A stretch of 64,000 nucleotides of DNA, from the NCBI GenBank assembly GCA_963698535.1, contig CAVORD010000001.1:124001-188000 (forward strand). Direction: 5' to 3'. Shown piece after piece: positions 17,927 through 26,422 of this stretch. Source of the stretch: CAVORD01 sp963698535 (GTDB taxonomy: Bacteria > Bacteroidota > Bacteroidia > Bacteroidales > VadinHA17). The translations under genes and the position numbers were made by a program. The notes under the pieces were generated by a model. The model had not been told where the DNA came from and searched no databases. It saw nothing but the letters and a program-made list of their open reading frames with translations. The first letter of the stretch is position 1. Each line of letters starts with the position of its first letter.

Positions 17927-17959
17927 AGCAATCTCATTAGTAAATGAGGTTGCTTTTTT
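17927..17959 (+). terminator. Intrinsic terminator downstream of the tRNA remnant
   Basis: A 12-bp stem AGCAATCTCATT/AATGAGGTTGCT (one G-T pair) with loop AGTA is followed by a T run at about 17954-17959. Confidence 0.75.
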
Positions 17960-18129
17960 GTTATTGAAGTAGTAATGCTGATATCTCAATTGTCTGAATA
18001 CTAATTTTATCCAATGAATTTGATACAATATTGTAACCAGTCGGTTGGAGGATGCTATTATTTAAACAGCTATTTTAAGTATATTTGTTATCGGTAATTT
18101 TTGTCACAGACAGAACCATCGTTAGGTTC

Positions 18130-18137
18130 TATTTTTG
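18130..18137 (+). promoter_or_regulatory. TAnnTTTG promoter element for trxB
   Basis: TATTTTTG lies 19 bases before the trxB ATG. A second candidate, TATATTTG, is at 18080-18087. A TTTG lies 26 bases upstream of the first, longer than the usual spacing. Confidence 0.4.
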
Positions 18138-18156
18138 CAGCTAAAAGAGAAAAATA

Positions 18157-19152
18157 ATGGATTTTAAGAAGATAGAAACAGACGCCTCTTCAACAGTAAA
18201 AGGCTCATCGGAAACAGAAAAGGTAAAATGCCTCATTATTGGCTCAGGACCTGCAGGTTATACCGCAGCTATTTATGCTGCCAGGGCAAACCTTTACCCT
18301 GTAATGTATACAGGTATGCAGATGGGCGGTCAGCTGACAACAACAACAGAGGTTGATAATTTTCCTGGCTACCCCGATGGTGTTACCGGTCCGGAGATGA
18401 TGGAAGACCTGAAAAAGCAGGCAGAAAGATTTGGTACACAGGTACGTTTCGGTGTAGCATCATCGGTTGACTTCAAGGGACCGGTTCATAAGGTGGTTAT
18501 CGATAATAACAAGACCATCGAGGCCGATACAGTAATTATATCAACCGGAGCAACTGCAAAATATCTTGGACTGAAAGCTGAGACAAAGTATGCGGGTCAG
18601 GGTGTTTCTGCCTGTGCTACATGCGATGGCTTCTTCTACAAGGGTAAGGATGTAGCCGTAGTTGGCGGTGGTGATACCGCAGCAGAAGAAGCAACTTATC
18701 TGGCCGGACTTTGCCGAAAGGTGTACCTTATTGTACGCAGGGATGAGCTGAGGGCATCAAAAGTTATGCAGGAGAGGGTTGTAAGGACAAAAAATATTGA
18801 GGTTCTCTGGGAACATCAGGCCATTGACCTTTTTGGGGATAACGGCGTGGAAGGCGTTGTTCTGCTCCACAAGAAAGGCACCAAGGAGGAGAAGGAGGTA
18901 AGGATAAATGTCGATGGATTCTTCCTCGCAATCGGTCATACTCCCAATTCAGAGGTATTTAAAGATTTTATTGATACCAACGAGACAGGTTACATCAAAA
19001 CCGTTCCCGGGTCCACACGGACAAATATACCGGGTGTATTCGCGGCAGGAGACGTGCAGGACCATGTCTACAGACAGGCTGTAACAGCTGCCGGATCGGG
19101 TTGCATGGCTGCCATTGATGCTGAACGGTATCTGGCTGAAAGAGAGGATTAA
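18157..19152 (+). CDS. trxB: Thioredoxin-disulfide reductase
   Basis: This 331-aa FAD/NADPH enzyme reduces thioredoxin. The FAD-binding GSGPAGYTAA (29-38), redox-active CATC (C153, C156 in SACATCDGF), the NADPH Rossmann motif GGGDTAAEEA and the C-terminal FAD motif GVFAAGDVQD are all present. A charged extension of about 20 residues precedes the core, as in other Bacteroidota. The next gene follows after four bases and is probably cotranscribed. Confidence 0.95.
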   Translation: MDFKKIETDASSTVKGSSETEKVKCLIIGSGPAGYTAAIYAARANLYPVMYTGMQMGGQLTTTTEVDNFPGYPDGVTGPEMMEDLKKQAERFGTQVRFGVASSVDFKGPVHKVVIDNNKTIEADTVIISTGATAKYLGLKAETKYAGQGVSACATCDGFFYKGKDVAVVGGGDTAAEEATYLAGLCRKVYLIVRRDELRASKVMQERVVRTKNIEVLWEHQAIDLFGDNGVEGVVLLHKKGTKEEKEVRINVDGFFLAIGHTPNSEVFKDFIDTNETGYIKTVPGSTRTNIPGVFAAGDVQDHVYRQAVTAAGSGCMAAIDAERYLAERED

Positions 19153-19156
19153 TTAT

Positions 19157-19543
19157 ATGAAAGAATTCAAGGCCTCAGTAACTATCAATGCAGAACAGGA
19201 GGATGTATGGTCTGCCTTTACCAATGCTATGACCATTGAACTGTGGTCGGGATACCCGGCTGTGATGGGAGAGAAGGAGGGTGAAGAATTCTCACTCTAT
19301 GAAGGAGACATAACAGGTAAGATAATAGAACTTGTCCCCTACCGTAAGATAGTTCAACAGTGGTATTTTGACGATTCCGGAAAAGACTCCCTCGTTACTG
19401 TTGAAATATCACCGGCGGGAAGCTCCTCCAAAGTTAAGGTGCATCACATCAACATTCCTGATGATGACTTTGAGAATATCTCTGAGGGCTGGAAGGATCA
19501 TATCTTTGCTTCTATCGAAGCTCTCTTTAATCCAAATTTCTGA
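19157..19543 (+). CDS. SRPBCC/AHA1-like START-fold protein
   Basis: This protein of about 128 aa starts at the ATG at 19157, four bases after the trxB stop; an upstream in-frame start would overlap trxB. The pattern FKASVTINAEQEDVWSAFTN, then GKIIELVPYRKIVQQW and a C-terminal helix GWKDHIFASIEALF, is that of Activator-of-Hsp90-ATPase-1-like SRPBCC proteins. These have a hydrophobic ligand-binding cavity. Ligand and role are unknown. The gene converges on the molybdoenzyme chaperone gene with two bases between stops. Confidence 0.75.
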   Translation: MKEFKASVTINAEQEDVWSAFTNAMTIELWSGYPAVMGEKEGEEFSLYEGDITGKIIELVPYRKIVQQWYFDDSGKDSLVTVEISPAGSSSKVKVHHINIPDDDFENISEGWKDHIFASIEALFNPNF

Positions 19544-19545
19544 GT

Positions 19546-20202
19546 TCAGTTTCTTCCTGAATTTAAAGTCTCAACCAGATCGACCAGGCAGGCCTTGATG
19601 AGTAACGACGTGCCTTTGTAGAAATCTGTCGTGGCAACTTCGTCGATCCTCGCTATCCAGCTCTCTATCCAGGTCAAGGGATGGTTCTTGATGAAAGAGA
19701 CGATTTCAAGCCTTAGTTGCTCCCTGTCCCGGCCTTCAGCTGCCATATATTTTTCAATCAGCAGGCTGATGAATTGTATCTGTGTGGATAAATGATCATC
19801 GGGGATCTTCCCCTCTTCCGTAGAGCGCCAGCCATTGCGATGATAAATCTCCCTGACTGCAAGGGTTGACTTTCCAAAAAGCAACCCCTCTCCGTCACGG
19901 TATAGCGATTCATATGGCTGACTAAGGGATGAGTGAGGTAACGTAAACAGCTGGTTGAAATCACTGCGGAGTCTCTCATAGCAGGTCATCCTGTCGTCGC
20001 ACGAGACCCTTAAAATGCCCGCTGCCTTCAGAAAGTCGGGATTATTGCTTTTTACCGGTAACTGCTTGAGCATACCGGATTCTGCAAGACCTATAATACA
20101 CTCTTCGGGTGGTTCCGATTTGATCATGCTCCCGGCGAAAATCAGGAGCATACTGTATGCACTAAGTAAATTGTGGTTATCGTCGGTTGATTTTGTCGTC
20201 AT
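19546..20202 (-). CDS. TorD/DmsD-family molybdoenzyme chaperone
   Basis: This protein of about 218 aa is all-alpha. The start at 20202 is chosen because its ATG overlaps the anchor-subunit stop (ATGA); the open frame upstream lies inside that gene. The TorD/DmsD family is suggested by position and by features such as the YESLYRDGEG segment after a LPHSSLSQ stretch, where the family often has P and Y/H residues before VREIY. This family guides cofactor loading and Tat export of the catalytic subunit. It is the last gene of the operon. Confidence 0.75.
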   Translation of the reverse strand: MTTKSTDDNHNLLSAYSMLLIFAGSMIKSEPPEECIIGLAESGMLKQLPVKSNNPDFLKAAGILRVSCDDRMTCYERLRSDFNQLFTLPHSSLSQPYESLYRDGEGLLFGKSTLAVREIYHRNGWRSTEEGKIPDDHLSTQIQFISLLIEKYMAAEGRDREQLRLEIVSFIKNHPLTWIESWIARIDEVATTDFYKGTSLLIKACLVDLVETLNSGRN

Positions 20203-20999
20203 TGACCGGGGTAATCGTATAAAATAAAAAACTGAACTCTTGCTGCTGCTTCTGAAACGGCTACTGCAACGCATATTACAACAAACAGAAGGGCTCTTTT
20301 GTTTTGGCCAATGGTGGAAATTGTAGAGATAAAAAGGGAGGTTATTGAAATTAGCGCCAGTATAAGGCGTATTATTGGTATAGTGTAAGACCGATCGGTA
20401 TATCCTTTCACCCCGCTAAAACCTATGAATATTGAAAGTGAAATAAGTACGGAGAGAGCCGCGGCAACATATAGTGGCAGAGCGGTTTTCTCCCTCAGTC
20501 CGGGTCCGGCAATAATAAGAAGAGCGCACAGTAATACTGTAACGGTGAATCCGCCGGGAGTGGTCCAGCTATTCCATCCCGGGACGGAAGGCAGCATATA
20601 GACCTTTGACATGCTGAAGAGCAAGGCGATAAAGAAAATGGCTGAAAGAAGATCGAGCCGGGATGTGAATTCTCTTTTTGATCCCGACCATATCAGTATG
20701 GTATTCAGGCCCAAAGTGCCTGTTGTTAGTATCACAGCAAGTATCTCCTTGCTAAGCCAGCTGGTCTGACTTCCGCGAAGGGAATTGACTGCATTCAGTG
20801 GCGTCCCCAGGTGAAGAAAAGAGACGAAGAGTGCAATAATCAGTAGTATAAATGAAGTAAGGATGAGCCGTTTGTCAGGCATTCCTTTGTCGGACTTGGG
20901 CTTAGAGATCCAGGAGTGAGGCACAGTAGAAAGGAAGATACCTGCAGATGCCTGTACCAGCAAAGTGAATATTACCAGTGGAATAAAATGATCATCCAT
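20199..20999 (-). CDS. DmsC-like membrane anchor subunit
   Basis: This 266-aa protein has about eight transmembrane helices spread over the whole length. It matches the DmsC/NrfD-like anchor pattern, with HLGTPLNA after helix 2 and MSKVYMLPSVPGWNSW in the middle. It would oxidise menaquinol and pass electrons to the Fe-S subunit. The start overlaps the Fe-S subunit stop by eight bases. Complete. Confidence 0.85.
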   Translation of the reverse strand: MDDHFIPLVIFTLLVQASAGIFLSTVPHSWISKPKSDKGMPDKRLILTSFILLIIALFVSFLHLGTPLNAVNSLRGSQTSWLSKEILAVILTTGTLGLNTILIWSGSKREFTSRLDLLSAIFFIALLFSMSKVYMLPSVPGWNSWTTPGGFTVTVLLCALLIIAGPGLREKTALPLYVAAALSVLISLSIFIGFSGVKGYTDRSYTIPIIRLILALISITSLFISTISTIGQNKRALLFVVICVAVAVSEAAARVQFFILYDYPGQ

Positions 21000-21600
21000 T
21001 TTTGCTCTTTTTGTGAGTCTTTTTATAATTGCCCGTCACAGCCGATCTGTGTCTGGTAATAAGAAGCGAAGGTTTTGTAATTGCAGGATCGGGGAGGGGA
21101 TAGACTGCTGCCTCTTCGGGGTTAAAGCCGTTGTCTTGTTCTGTCGTGATATGTATTGACCGTAGAGGACAGGCCTCAACACAAACGGGATCAACTCCTT
21201 TGTCCAGCCTGTCGATACACATATCGCACTTCCCGGCCTTACCCGTATTGGGATTTATAACAGGCGCTTCGTACGGGCAATTCCAGGTGCAGTATCCACA
21301 GCCCATACAAAGTGTTTCATCAACAATAACAACTCCTTTGCCGTTTATCTGCATGGCGCCCGTAGGGCATCCCGTAACACAATGGGGATCAGCACAGTGG
21401 TTGCATGATACAGAGAGGTTGTAGGCTCCGGGAACTCCGGTAATTATTCCGTCGGCATTCTTCCATTCCCCGGTCTCGGCCATGATAATGTGTCTGAAGT
21501 TGACTCCCACAGGCAGATCATGGAGATCCTTGCAGGCAGCAACACATGTCTTGCAACCCGAGCAGGCATTGGATTCTATATGGAAGTAATATCGGTTCAT
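20992..21600 (-). CDS. DmsB-like four-cluster [4Fe-4S] electron-transfer subunit
   Basis: This 202-aa protein has four cysteine clusters: CSGCKTCVAAC near the start, CNHCADPHCVTGCP, CMGCGYCTWNCP, and CDMCIDRL with CVEACP. This is the standard DmsB/PsrB/NarH-type polyferredoxin that links the anchor to the molybdenum subunit. No signal peptide, consistent with co-export with the Tat-dependent subunit. The start overlaps the catalytic gene stop by four bases. Confidence 0.92.
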   Translation of the reverse strand: MNRYYFHIESNACSGCKTCVAACKDLHDLPVGVNFRHIIMAETGEWKNADGIITGVPGAYNLSVSCNHCADPHCVTGCPTGAMQINGKGVVIVDETLCMGCGYCTWNCPYEAPVINPNTGKAGKCDMCIDRLDKGVDPVCVEACPLRSIHITTEQDNGFNPEEAAVYPLPDPAITKPSLLITRHRSAVTGNYKKTHKKSKNG

Positions 21601-24014
21601 ATTCTAAAGGATCCTGACCCTTTCAATTTCTTGACTTCAACCATAATTGTGTGCTGGGCGTTGCCTTTGGCTAAGGGCGTCCACTTTTCAGATGTAAGAA
21701 CGTTAACCGATCCACCATGGTCCACTCCATCCTTATCGCTTTCCCACCACGCTCCCTGTGGCAGGTCAACAACCCCCGGCATTATCCTGTTGGTCACCCG
21801 GCATCTGATTGCAACCCGGCCTCTCTCATTAACGACCAGAACCTTATCTCCATCCTTTATACCTCTTGAGGCTGCATCGGCAGGATTGATCTGCAGCTCC
21901 TGTGGAAAGGCCTCTATGGTCAGCGGATTGTTGCCATGGGTGGAGTGCACTCTGGCCATGTAATGATGTCCGATAGCCTGAAGCGGGAATATTTTCGATT
22001 CCTCTCCAAAAGGGCTTTCCCATTCTGTTATATATTTCGGGACCGGAGGTATCTCCTTCGAATTGTTCATCTCAAATAATCTCGGAGAGAATATCTCTAT
22101 CCTGCCTGAAGGTGTTGACAGGGGATACCTTACAGGATCCTTCCTGAAATCGGAGAATGCTATCGCGGGCTGCTCAACAGGTTTAACATAAACCCCGCTG
22201 TTTGACGCTTCAAGTTTCCTGAATACGGGCATATCAGGGAACCTTGTTTTTCTGTAAACCTCATCGATCATCCACTGGCACCACTCTTTCTCATCCTTTC
22301 CACCATCAGTGAATTCGTCGTACACACCGAACCTCTCAGCCAGGCCGGCACAGATTGCGTAGTCGCTTTTCGTTTCAAACGGAGGTTCAACAATTTTTGG
22401 TGTCAGGAATACTTCTTCACCATACTTCCAGCCATCTTCCACACCCCATGTTTCGAACTGGGTACATGCCGGAAGGATAAGGTCGGCAAATTTCGCAGTA
22501 GATGTAAGGAAATTATCCTGTACTGCTATGAATTCAACTTTGGACTCATCCGATAAGATCTCGGCTGTCCGGTTTATATTCCCGTGCTGATTGATAAGTG
22601 CATTGGATGCAACGGCCCAGATAAGTTTGATATTATTATCAAGTTTATCTACTCCTTTTACTCCATCATCAGGGCCCATCTCCTTGCCTCGTATTATTGC
22701 TTCTGTCCACAGGAAAACCGGTATTCTGGCCTTTACAGGATTACTTCCCATTGGAAAGACTGTCCAGAATGGTCCGTCTCCCGGTTGATTGGCAAGACCA
22801 CTTGCCCAGCCTCCGGGGATACCTATATTACCTGTAATGGCAGCCAGTGCGGCCCCGGCAATTACCACCTGCTCGCCGAATGCCCGCCTCTGCATACCAT
22901 AACCCTGATACAGTACACCGGGTTTAATGGTAGCATATTCTATTGCTATTCTTCTTATTGTCTCTGCCGGTACTCTGGTTATTGTAGAGGCCCATTCCGG
23001 TGTTTTCGGGATATTATCATAGGTACCCAGTATGTAATCGGTATACGATTCTTTATCCCTGTAGCCCTCCGGCATTGTCTCCTTGTCAAAGCCGGAGACA
23101 CATCTCTCAATAAATTTGCTGTCGGTGAGATTTTCGGTGATCATCACCCAGGCCATGGCACTCATCATTGCGACGTCGGTCCCCGGCCTTATTGGGATCC
23201 ATTCATCGGCCAGGGCCGTTGCGCTCATCGACAGACGCGGATCAATGCATACTATTTTCGCACCCTTTTCTCTTGCCTTTTTCAGGAAGAAGGAGCTGTT
23301 GGTGCCGTCGATCATCTCTGCCGGATTCCATCCCCACATCAGAATATATCTGGAGTTTAGCCAGTCCTGTCGCTGGTTGCCTGTGCTAAGTGTGCCATAA
23401 ACATATGGGGTAGCCGTATTGATGCATGCCCATGAGTAGCTGTTGTAGAAACCCAGGGCTCCGCCGATCATATTGAGAAGCCTGGCAGCAGGCCAGCGTC
23501 CGTTGGTATTTGTATATGAGCCTGTACCGTAGGGAGAGTAGAGTGCGGAATTACCATACTCCTTTATTATACGCGAAATATTTTCATGCATGATAGTGAA
23601 TGCCTCATCCCAGCTTATTCTTTCAAATTTACCCTCTCCGCGTTTCCCTATCCTTTTCATGGGGTATCTCAACCTGTCGGGGTGGTATTGCCGCTCCCGG
23701 TAGGAACGTCCTCTGAAACATGCTCTCAATTGCGGGTCAGATACTGTGTCACCCGGACGATCATCTGATTCTATCCTTACTATTACGCCATCGCGTACAT
23801 GAACCTTCAACAGACATTTCCCCCCGCAGTTGTGACTGGGACATCCTGTTCTAACGATCCTGGTCTCAGGTTCGCTGTCGATTTCTGACTTACCTGACGG
23901 GTTGCAGGAAATAAGAGACGGCAGGGCAAGGGCGGAAATGGTCCCTGCACCGGTCCAGCGTATAAAGCTGCGCCGGTTTATCGATCTTACCGTTTTTTTA
24001 TTTTCCTTCTTCAA
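21597..24014 (-). CDS. DMSO-reductase-family molybdopterin oxidoreductase, catalytic subunit
   Basis: This 805-aa protein has a twin-arginine signal (NRRSFIRW, residues 13-20). The FS0 [4Fe-4S] site is C58, C63, C67 and C99. The molybdopterin and dinucleotide-binding domains are complete to the C-terminal LPQGAWW region. Aligning the segment GFYNSYSWACINT with DmsA by eye places S194 at the molybdenum-ligand position, pointing to a DMSO/TMAO-type serine ligand, not a cysteine. The true substrate (S- or N-oxide, or an inorganic oxyanion) cannot be decided. First gene of an A-B-C-D operon for periplasmic anaerobic respiration. Confidence 0.9.
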   Translation of the reverse strand: MKKENKKTVRSINRRSFIRWTGAGTISALALPSLISCNPSGKSEIDSEPETRIVRTGCPSHNCGGKCLLKVHVRDGVIVRIESDDRPGDTVSDPQLRACFRGRSYRERQYHPDRLRYPMKRIGKRGEGKFERISWDEAFTIMHENISRIIKEYGNSALYSPYGTGSYTNTNGRWPAARLLNMIGGALGFYNSYSWACINTATPYVYGTLSTGNQRQDWLNSRYILMWGWNPAEMIDGTNSSFFLKKAREKGAKIVCIDPRLSMSATALADEWIPIRPGTDVAMMSAMAWVMITENLTDSKFIERCVSGFDKETMPEGYRDKESYTDYILGTYDNIPKTPEWASTITRVPAETIRRIAIEYATIKPGVLYQGYGMQRRAFGEQVVIAGAALAAITGNIGIPGGWASGLANQPGDGPFWTVFPMGSNPVKARIPVFLWTEAIIRGKEMGPDDGVKGVDKLDNNIKLIWAVASNALINQHGNINRTAEILSDESKVEFIAVQDNFLTSTAKFADLILPACTQFETWGVEDGWKYGEEVFLTPKIVEPPFETKSDYAICAGLAERFGVYDEFTDGGKDEKEWCQWMIDEVYRKTRFPDMPVFRKLEASNSGVYVKPVEQPAIAFSDFRKDPVRYPLSTPSGRIEIFSPRLFEMNNSKEIPPVPKYITEWESPFGEESKIFPLQAIGHHYMARVHSTHGNNPLTIEAFPQELQINPADAASRGIKDGDKVLVVNERGRVAIRCRVTNRIMPGVVDLPQGAWWESDKDGVDHGGSVNVLTSEKWTPLAKGNAQHTIMVEVKKLKGSGSFRI

Positions 24015-24351
24015 AATGGCCTCTTATTTCAAGCAAATATAGGAATAGAATAATTGCGGAGGAAATGCCATATAACACCTTAATGAAATGCGGGATAATA
24101 ACGAAAAAAAAGGCGCAGTAATTTAACTGCGCCAAATGTGTTCAAGTATATAATTACAATCCTTGGGAATATCCTTTTATCTCACTTCCATCATAATGAC
24201 AATCTGATAATCTATAATGTCATGGGAGAGTAGCTTACATTCATTCTACCCACCCCTCACCTCCCGCCGATGGCGGGACAGGCTCTCCCAAGAGGGGATT
24301 TATGTATTCAATCTGATAATCTGATAATCTGACAAATCTTACAATCTAATC
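24015..24351. repeat. Intergenic stretch with repeat and terminator
   Basis: No gene seen in 337 bases. It contains the terminator at 24104-24133. A minus-oriented long-form CCCCTC/GGGGTGGG repeat lies at about 24247-24299. 'atctgataatctgataat' microrepeats lie at about 24305-24345. Confidence 0.6.
24104..24133 (-). terminator. Intrinsic terminator downstream of lipoprotein gene
   Basis: Read on the minus strand, GGCGCAGT-(loop)-ACTGCGCC is followed by eight T. It would end transcripts coming from the 24352-24780 gene. Confidence 0.75.
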
Positions 24352-24780
24352 CTATCTCTTCCAGGATGTTGTGGTTGAGTAGGTTGCTCCGCCTTGATCA
24401 AGCCATGTCTCAATCATGTCGAATTCCGATTTGGTTAGTTTGTCGATTGATGAGGTTGAACCGACCTCTCCTGTTGGTGTCATTATCAGTTGAGTACTTC
24501 CGATCAATTCCCATGTTCCGGTTACGGCATCTGTCGACAGTGGAGTGCGGAGTTCATAATTGCCGTCCTCATAAAACCTGATTGTTGCATCTGTCATCAA
24601 AGCTTTGGCAAATGCTACTATACTCTTAATACTGGGATCGGTACTGTTGGTTGTCATATTACTGAACTTCCAGGTACCGTCTGTAAGGAGAGTGATATTA
24701 TCCTTCTCGCAGGATGACAGTGTAAACATTAAGGTTAACAATCCTATTAACCCGGCGGCATATAATTTTTTAGATTTCAT
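24352..24780 (-). CDS. Lipocalin-like small lipoprotein
   Basis: This 142-aa protein has a lipoprotein signal ending FTLSSC (lipobox cysteine about residue 24). It then has a short beta-rich domain beginning TLLTDGTWKFSNM, like Bacteroidota lipocalin-like/DUF5004 proteins. A paralog with the same layout (ILTDGVWKFEKL, DSSDPAL, EDGSYSL) is at 44915-45340. Role unknown; probably outer-membrane attached. Confidence 0.75.
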   Translation of the reverse strand: MKSKKLYAAGLIGLLTLMFTLSSCEKDNITLLTDGTWKFSNMTTNSTDPSIKSIVAFAKALMTDATIRFYEDGNYELRTPLSTDAVTGTWELIGSTQLIMTPTGEVGSTSSIDKLTKSEFDMIETWLDQGGATYSTTTSWKR

Positions 24781-24833
24781 AGTGGGATGAGTTTAATGTA
24801 TTTATACGCAAGTTAGTAAAAAAGGTGATAGCT

Positions 24834-24922
24834 GTAACCAGTAATCAGTAATCAGTAATCAGTGATCAGTAATCGGTGATCAGTAATCGGTCCCAGTACC
24901 GGTACCCAGTACCCGGTACCTG
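24834..24922. repeat. Degenerate microrepeats
   Basis: About eight tandem 'cagtaat' / 'cagtgat' / 'cggtgat' heptamers are followed by 'acccagtacccggtacc' type units. Similar units occur at 4265-4300 and other gaps. Confidence 0.75.
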
Positions 24923-24951
24923 GTTTTTAATTGCTCTTAATAAAGAGGCAG

Positions 24952-24982
24952 AAAAAAGAATGCCCTCCGTTTCCGGAAGGCA
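24952..24982 (-). terminator. Intrinsic terminator after the alpha-oxoamine synthase gene
   Basis: On the minus strand TGCCTTCCG-GAAA-CGGAGGGCA (9 bp, one G-T pair) is followed by TTCTTTTTT. Confidence 0.75.
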
Positions 24983-25007
24983 CCCTTCATCGGTTTGGTT
25001 ATTAGGG

Positions 25008-26252
25008 TTATTGTTTGAAGTCGGCTATCTCGTCAGGGTAGATATTGTTTTCAAGCTTATATTTAACGTCAGTAAAGGCCTTAACAGTATAAGCAACATC
25101 CTCAAGAGTATGCATGGCCGTTGGGATCAATCGAAGAAGGATCACACCCTTTGGAATAACAGGATAAACAACAATAGAACAAAATACGCCGTAGTTCTCT
25201 CGCAGGTCGTATGTTATCTGGGTAGCCTGTGGAACGCCACCCTTAAGGAATACCGGTGTAACAGGTGACTCGGTTACCCCAAGGTCGAATCCTGCATCAC
25301 GCAGTCCTTTCTGAAGGGCATTTACCACGGTCCAGAGTTTCTCCTTGATCTCGGGTCTGCTTTTAAGCAATTCCAGTCTCTTGATAGCTCCCAATGTCAT
25401 CGCCATAGGAAGTGATTTGGCAAAGATCTGTGATCTGAGGTTATACCGGAGGTAGTTAACCACGTTGCGTGTTGAAGCGACAAAGCCGCCGATGCCTGCC
25501 ATCGATTTTGCAAATGTTGCAAAGTAAACATCAATTTCATCCTGGCATCCGAAATGTTCACCCACGCCGGCACCTGTTTTACCCATAGTACCGAAACCAT
25601 GAGCGTCATCAACAAGCAATCTGAAATTGTACTTCTTCTTCAGCTTGGCAATTTCATCCAGTTTACCCAGGTCACCCTGCATTCCGAATACACCTTCAGT
25701 AATAACCAGAATGCCGCCACCTGTCTCGCCTACCAGTTTGGTTGCTCTTTGTAGCTGCTTCTCGCAATTTACTATATCGTTGTGTGGGAAAACAAATCGC
25801 TTGCCCATATGAAGACGAAGACCATCCATAATACAGGCATGGGATTCAGAGTCATATACGATTACATCGTGTCTGTCAACCAGAGCGTCGATGATGGAGA
25901 CCATCCCCTGGTATCCAAAATTAAGGAGGTATGCATCTTCCTTGCCAACAAATTCGGCTGCCATCCTCTCGAATTTCTCATGCATGCTGGTCTGTCCCGA
26001 CATCGCACGAGCACCCATTGGATATGCCAGCCCGTACTCCTTAACGGAATCAGAGTCGACCTTCATCACCTCGGGGTGAGCGGCAAGACCCAGATAGTTG
26101 TTAAGACTCCAGGTTAAAACTTCTTTACCACGGAACATCATTCTTGGTGCTATCGGTCCTTCCAGTTTCGGAAAAGAGAAGTAACCGTGGGCTTGCTCCT
26201 GATACTGACCCAATGCACCTCTGTTGTTCTTAATTTTTTCAAATATATCCAC
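25008..26252 (-). CDS. Alpha-oxoamine synthase (serine palmitoyltransferase/KBL/BioF-like)
   Basis: This 414-aa PLP-dependent fold-type I enzyme condenses an amino acid with an acyl-CoA. The PLP-binding lysine is K249 (ATFAKSMAG). The cofactor-contacting DDAHGFG (D216, H218) and the substrate-region NNYLGLAAHP are present. The closest family choices are serine palmitoyltransferase, 2-amino-3-ketobutyrate CoA ligase (KBL) and 8-amino-7-oxononanoate synthase. The N-terminal segment and absence of biotin or threonine genes nearby make a sphingolipid role plausible but unproven; many Bacteroidota make sphingolipids. Monocistronic, with its own promoter and terminator. Confidence 0.85.
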   Translation of the reverse strand: MDIFEKIKNNRGALGQYQEQAHGYFSFPKLEGPIAPRMMFRGKEVLTWSLNNYLGLAAHPEVMKVDSDSVKEYGLAYPMGARAMSGQTSMHEKFERMAAEFVGKEDAYLLNFGYQGMVSIIDALVDRHDVIVYDSESHACIMDGLRLHMGKRFVFPHNDIVNCEKQLQRATKLVGETGGGILVITEGVFGMQGDLGKLDEIAKLKKKYNFRLLVDDAHGFGTMGKTGAGVGEHFGCQDEIDVYFATFAKSMAGIGGFVASTRNVVNYLRYNLRSQIFAKSLPMAMTLGAIKRLELLKSRPEIKEKLWTVVNALQKGLRDAGFDLGVTESPVTPVFLKGGVPQATQITYDLRENYGVFCSIVVYPVIPKGVILLRLIPTAMHTLEDVAYTVKAFTDVKYKLENNIYPDEIADFKQ

Positions 26253-26278
26253 GATTGTAACTTTTATGAATTTTGGCT

Positions 26279-26286
26279 CAAATGTA
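26279..26286 (-). promoter_or_regulatory. TAnnTTTG promoter element for the oxoamine synthase
   Basis: TACATTTG on the minus strand lies 26 bases before the start codon, in the divergent gap with bamD. The -33 box is only TTTA-like. Confidence 0.45.
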
Positions 26287-26399
26287 GTTATTTACGGGTA
26301 TAAAATTATACCTATTTATACCCAATCGGCTGCTCTTTCAGATACTTTAAAATAATGGCACTTTTATTGCGTTATATGAGATAATTAAAAAAATATAAG

Positions 26400-26407
26400 T
26401 AATTTTG
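26400..26407 (+). promoter_or_regulatory. TAnnTTTG promoter element for bamD
   Basis: TAATTTTG lies 15 bases before the bamD ATG at 26423. The -33 element is not evident. Confidence 0.4.
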
Positions 26408-26422
26408 CGCAACTATTTTGAT

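Noticed and set aside
22584..23360. 258-aa open frame on the plus strand
   Set aside because: Lies entirely opposite the catalytic molybdoenzyme gene; Cys/Tyr-rich composition of a shadow frame, no family features.
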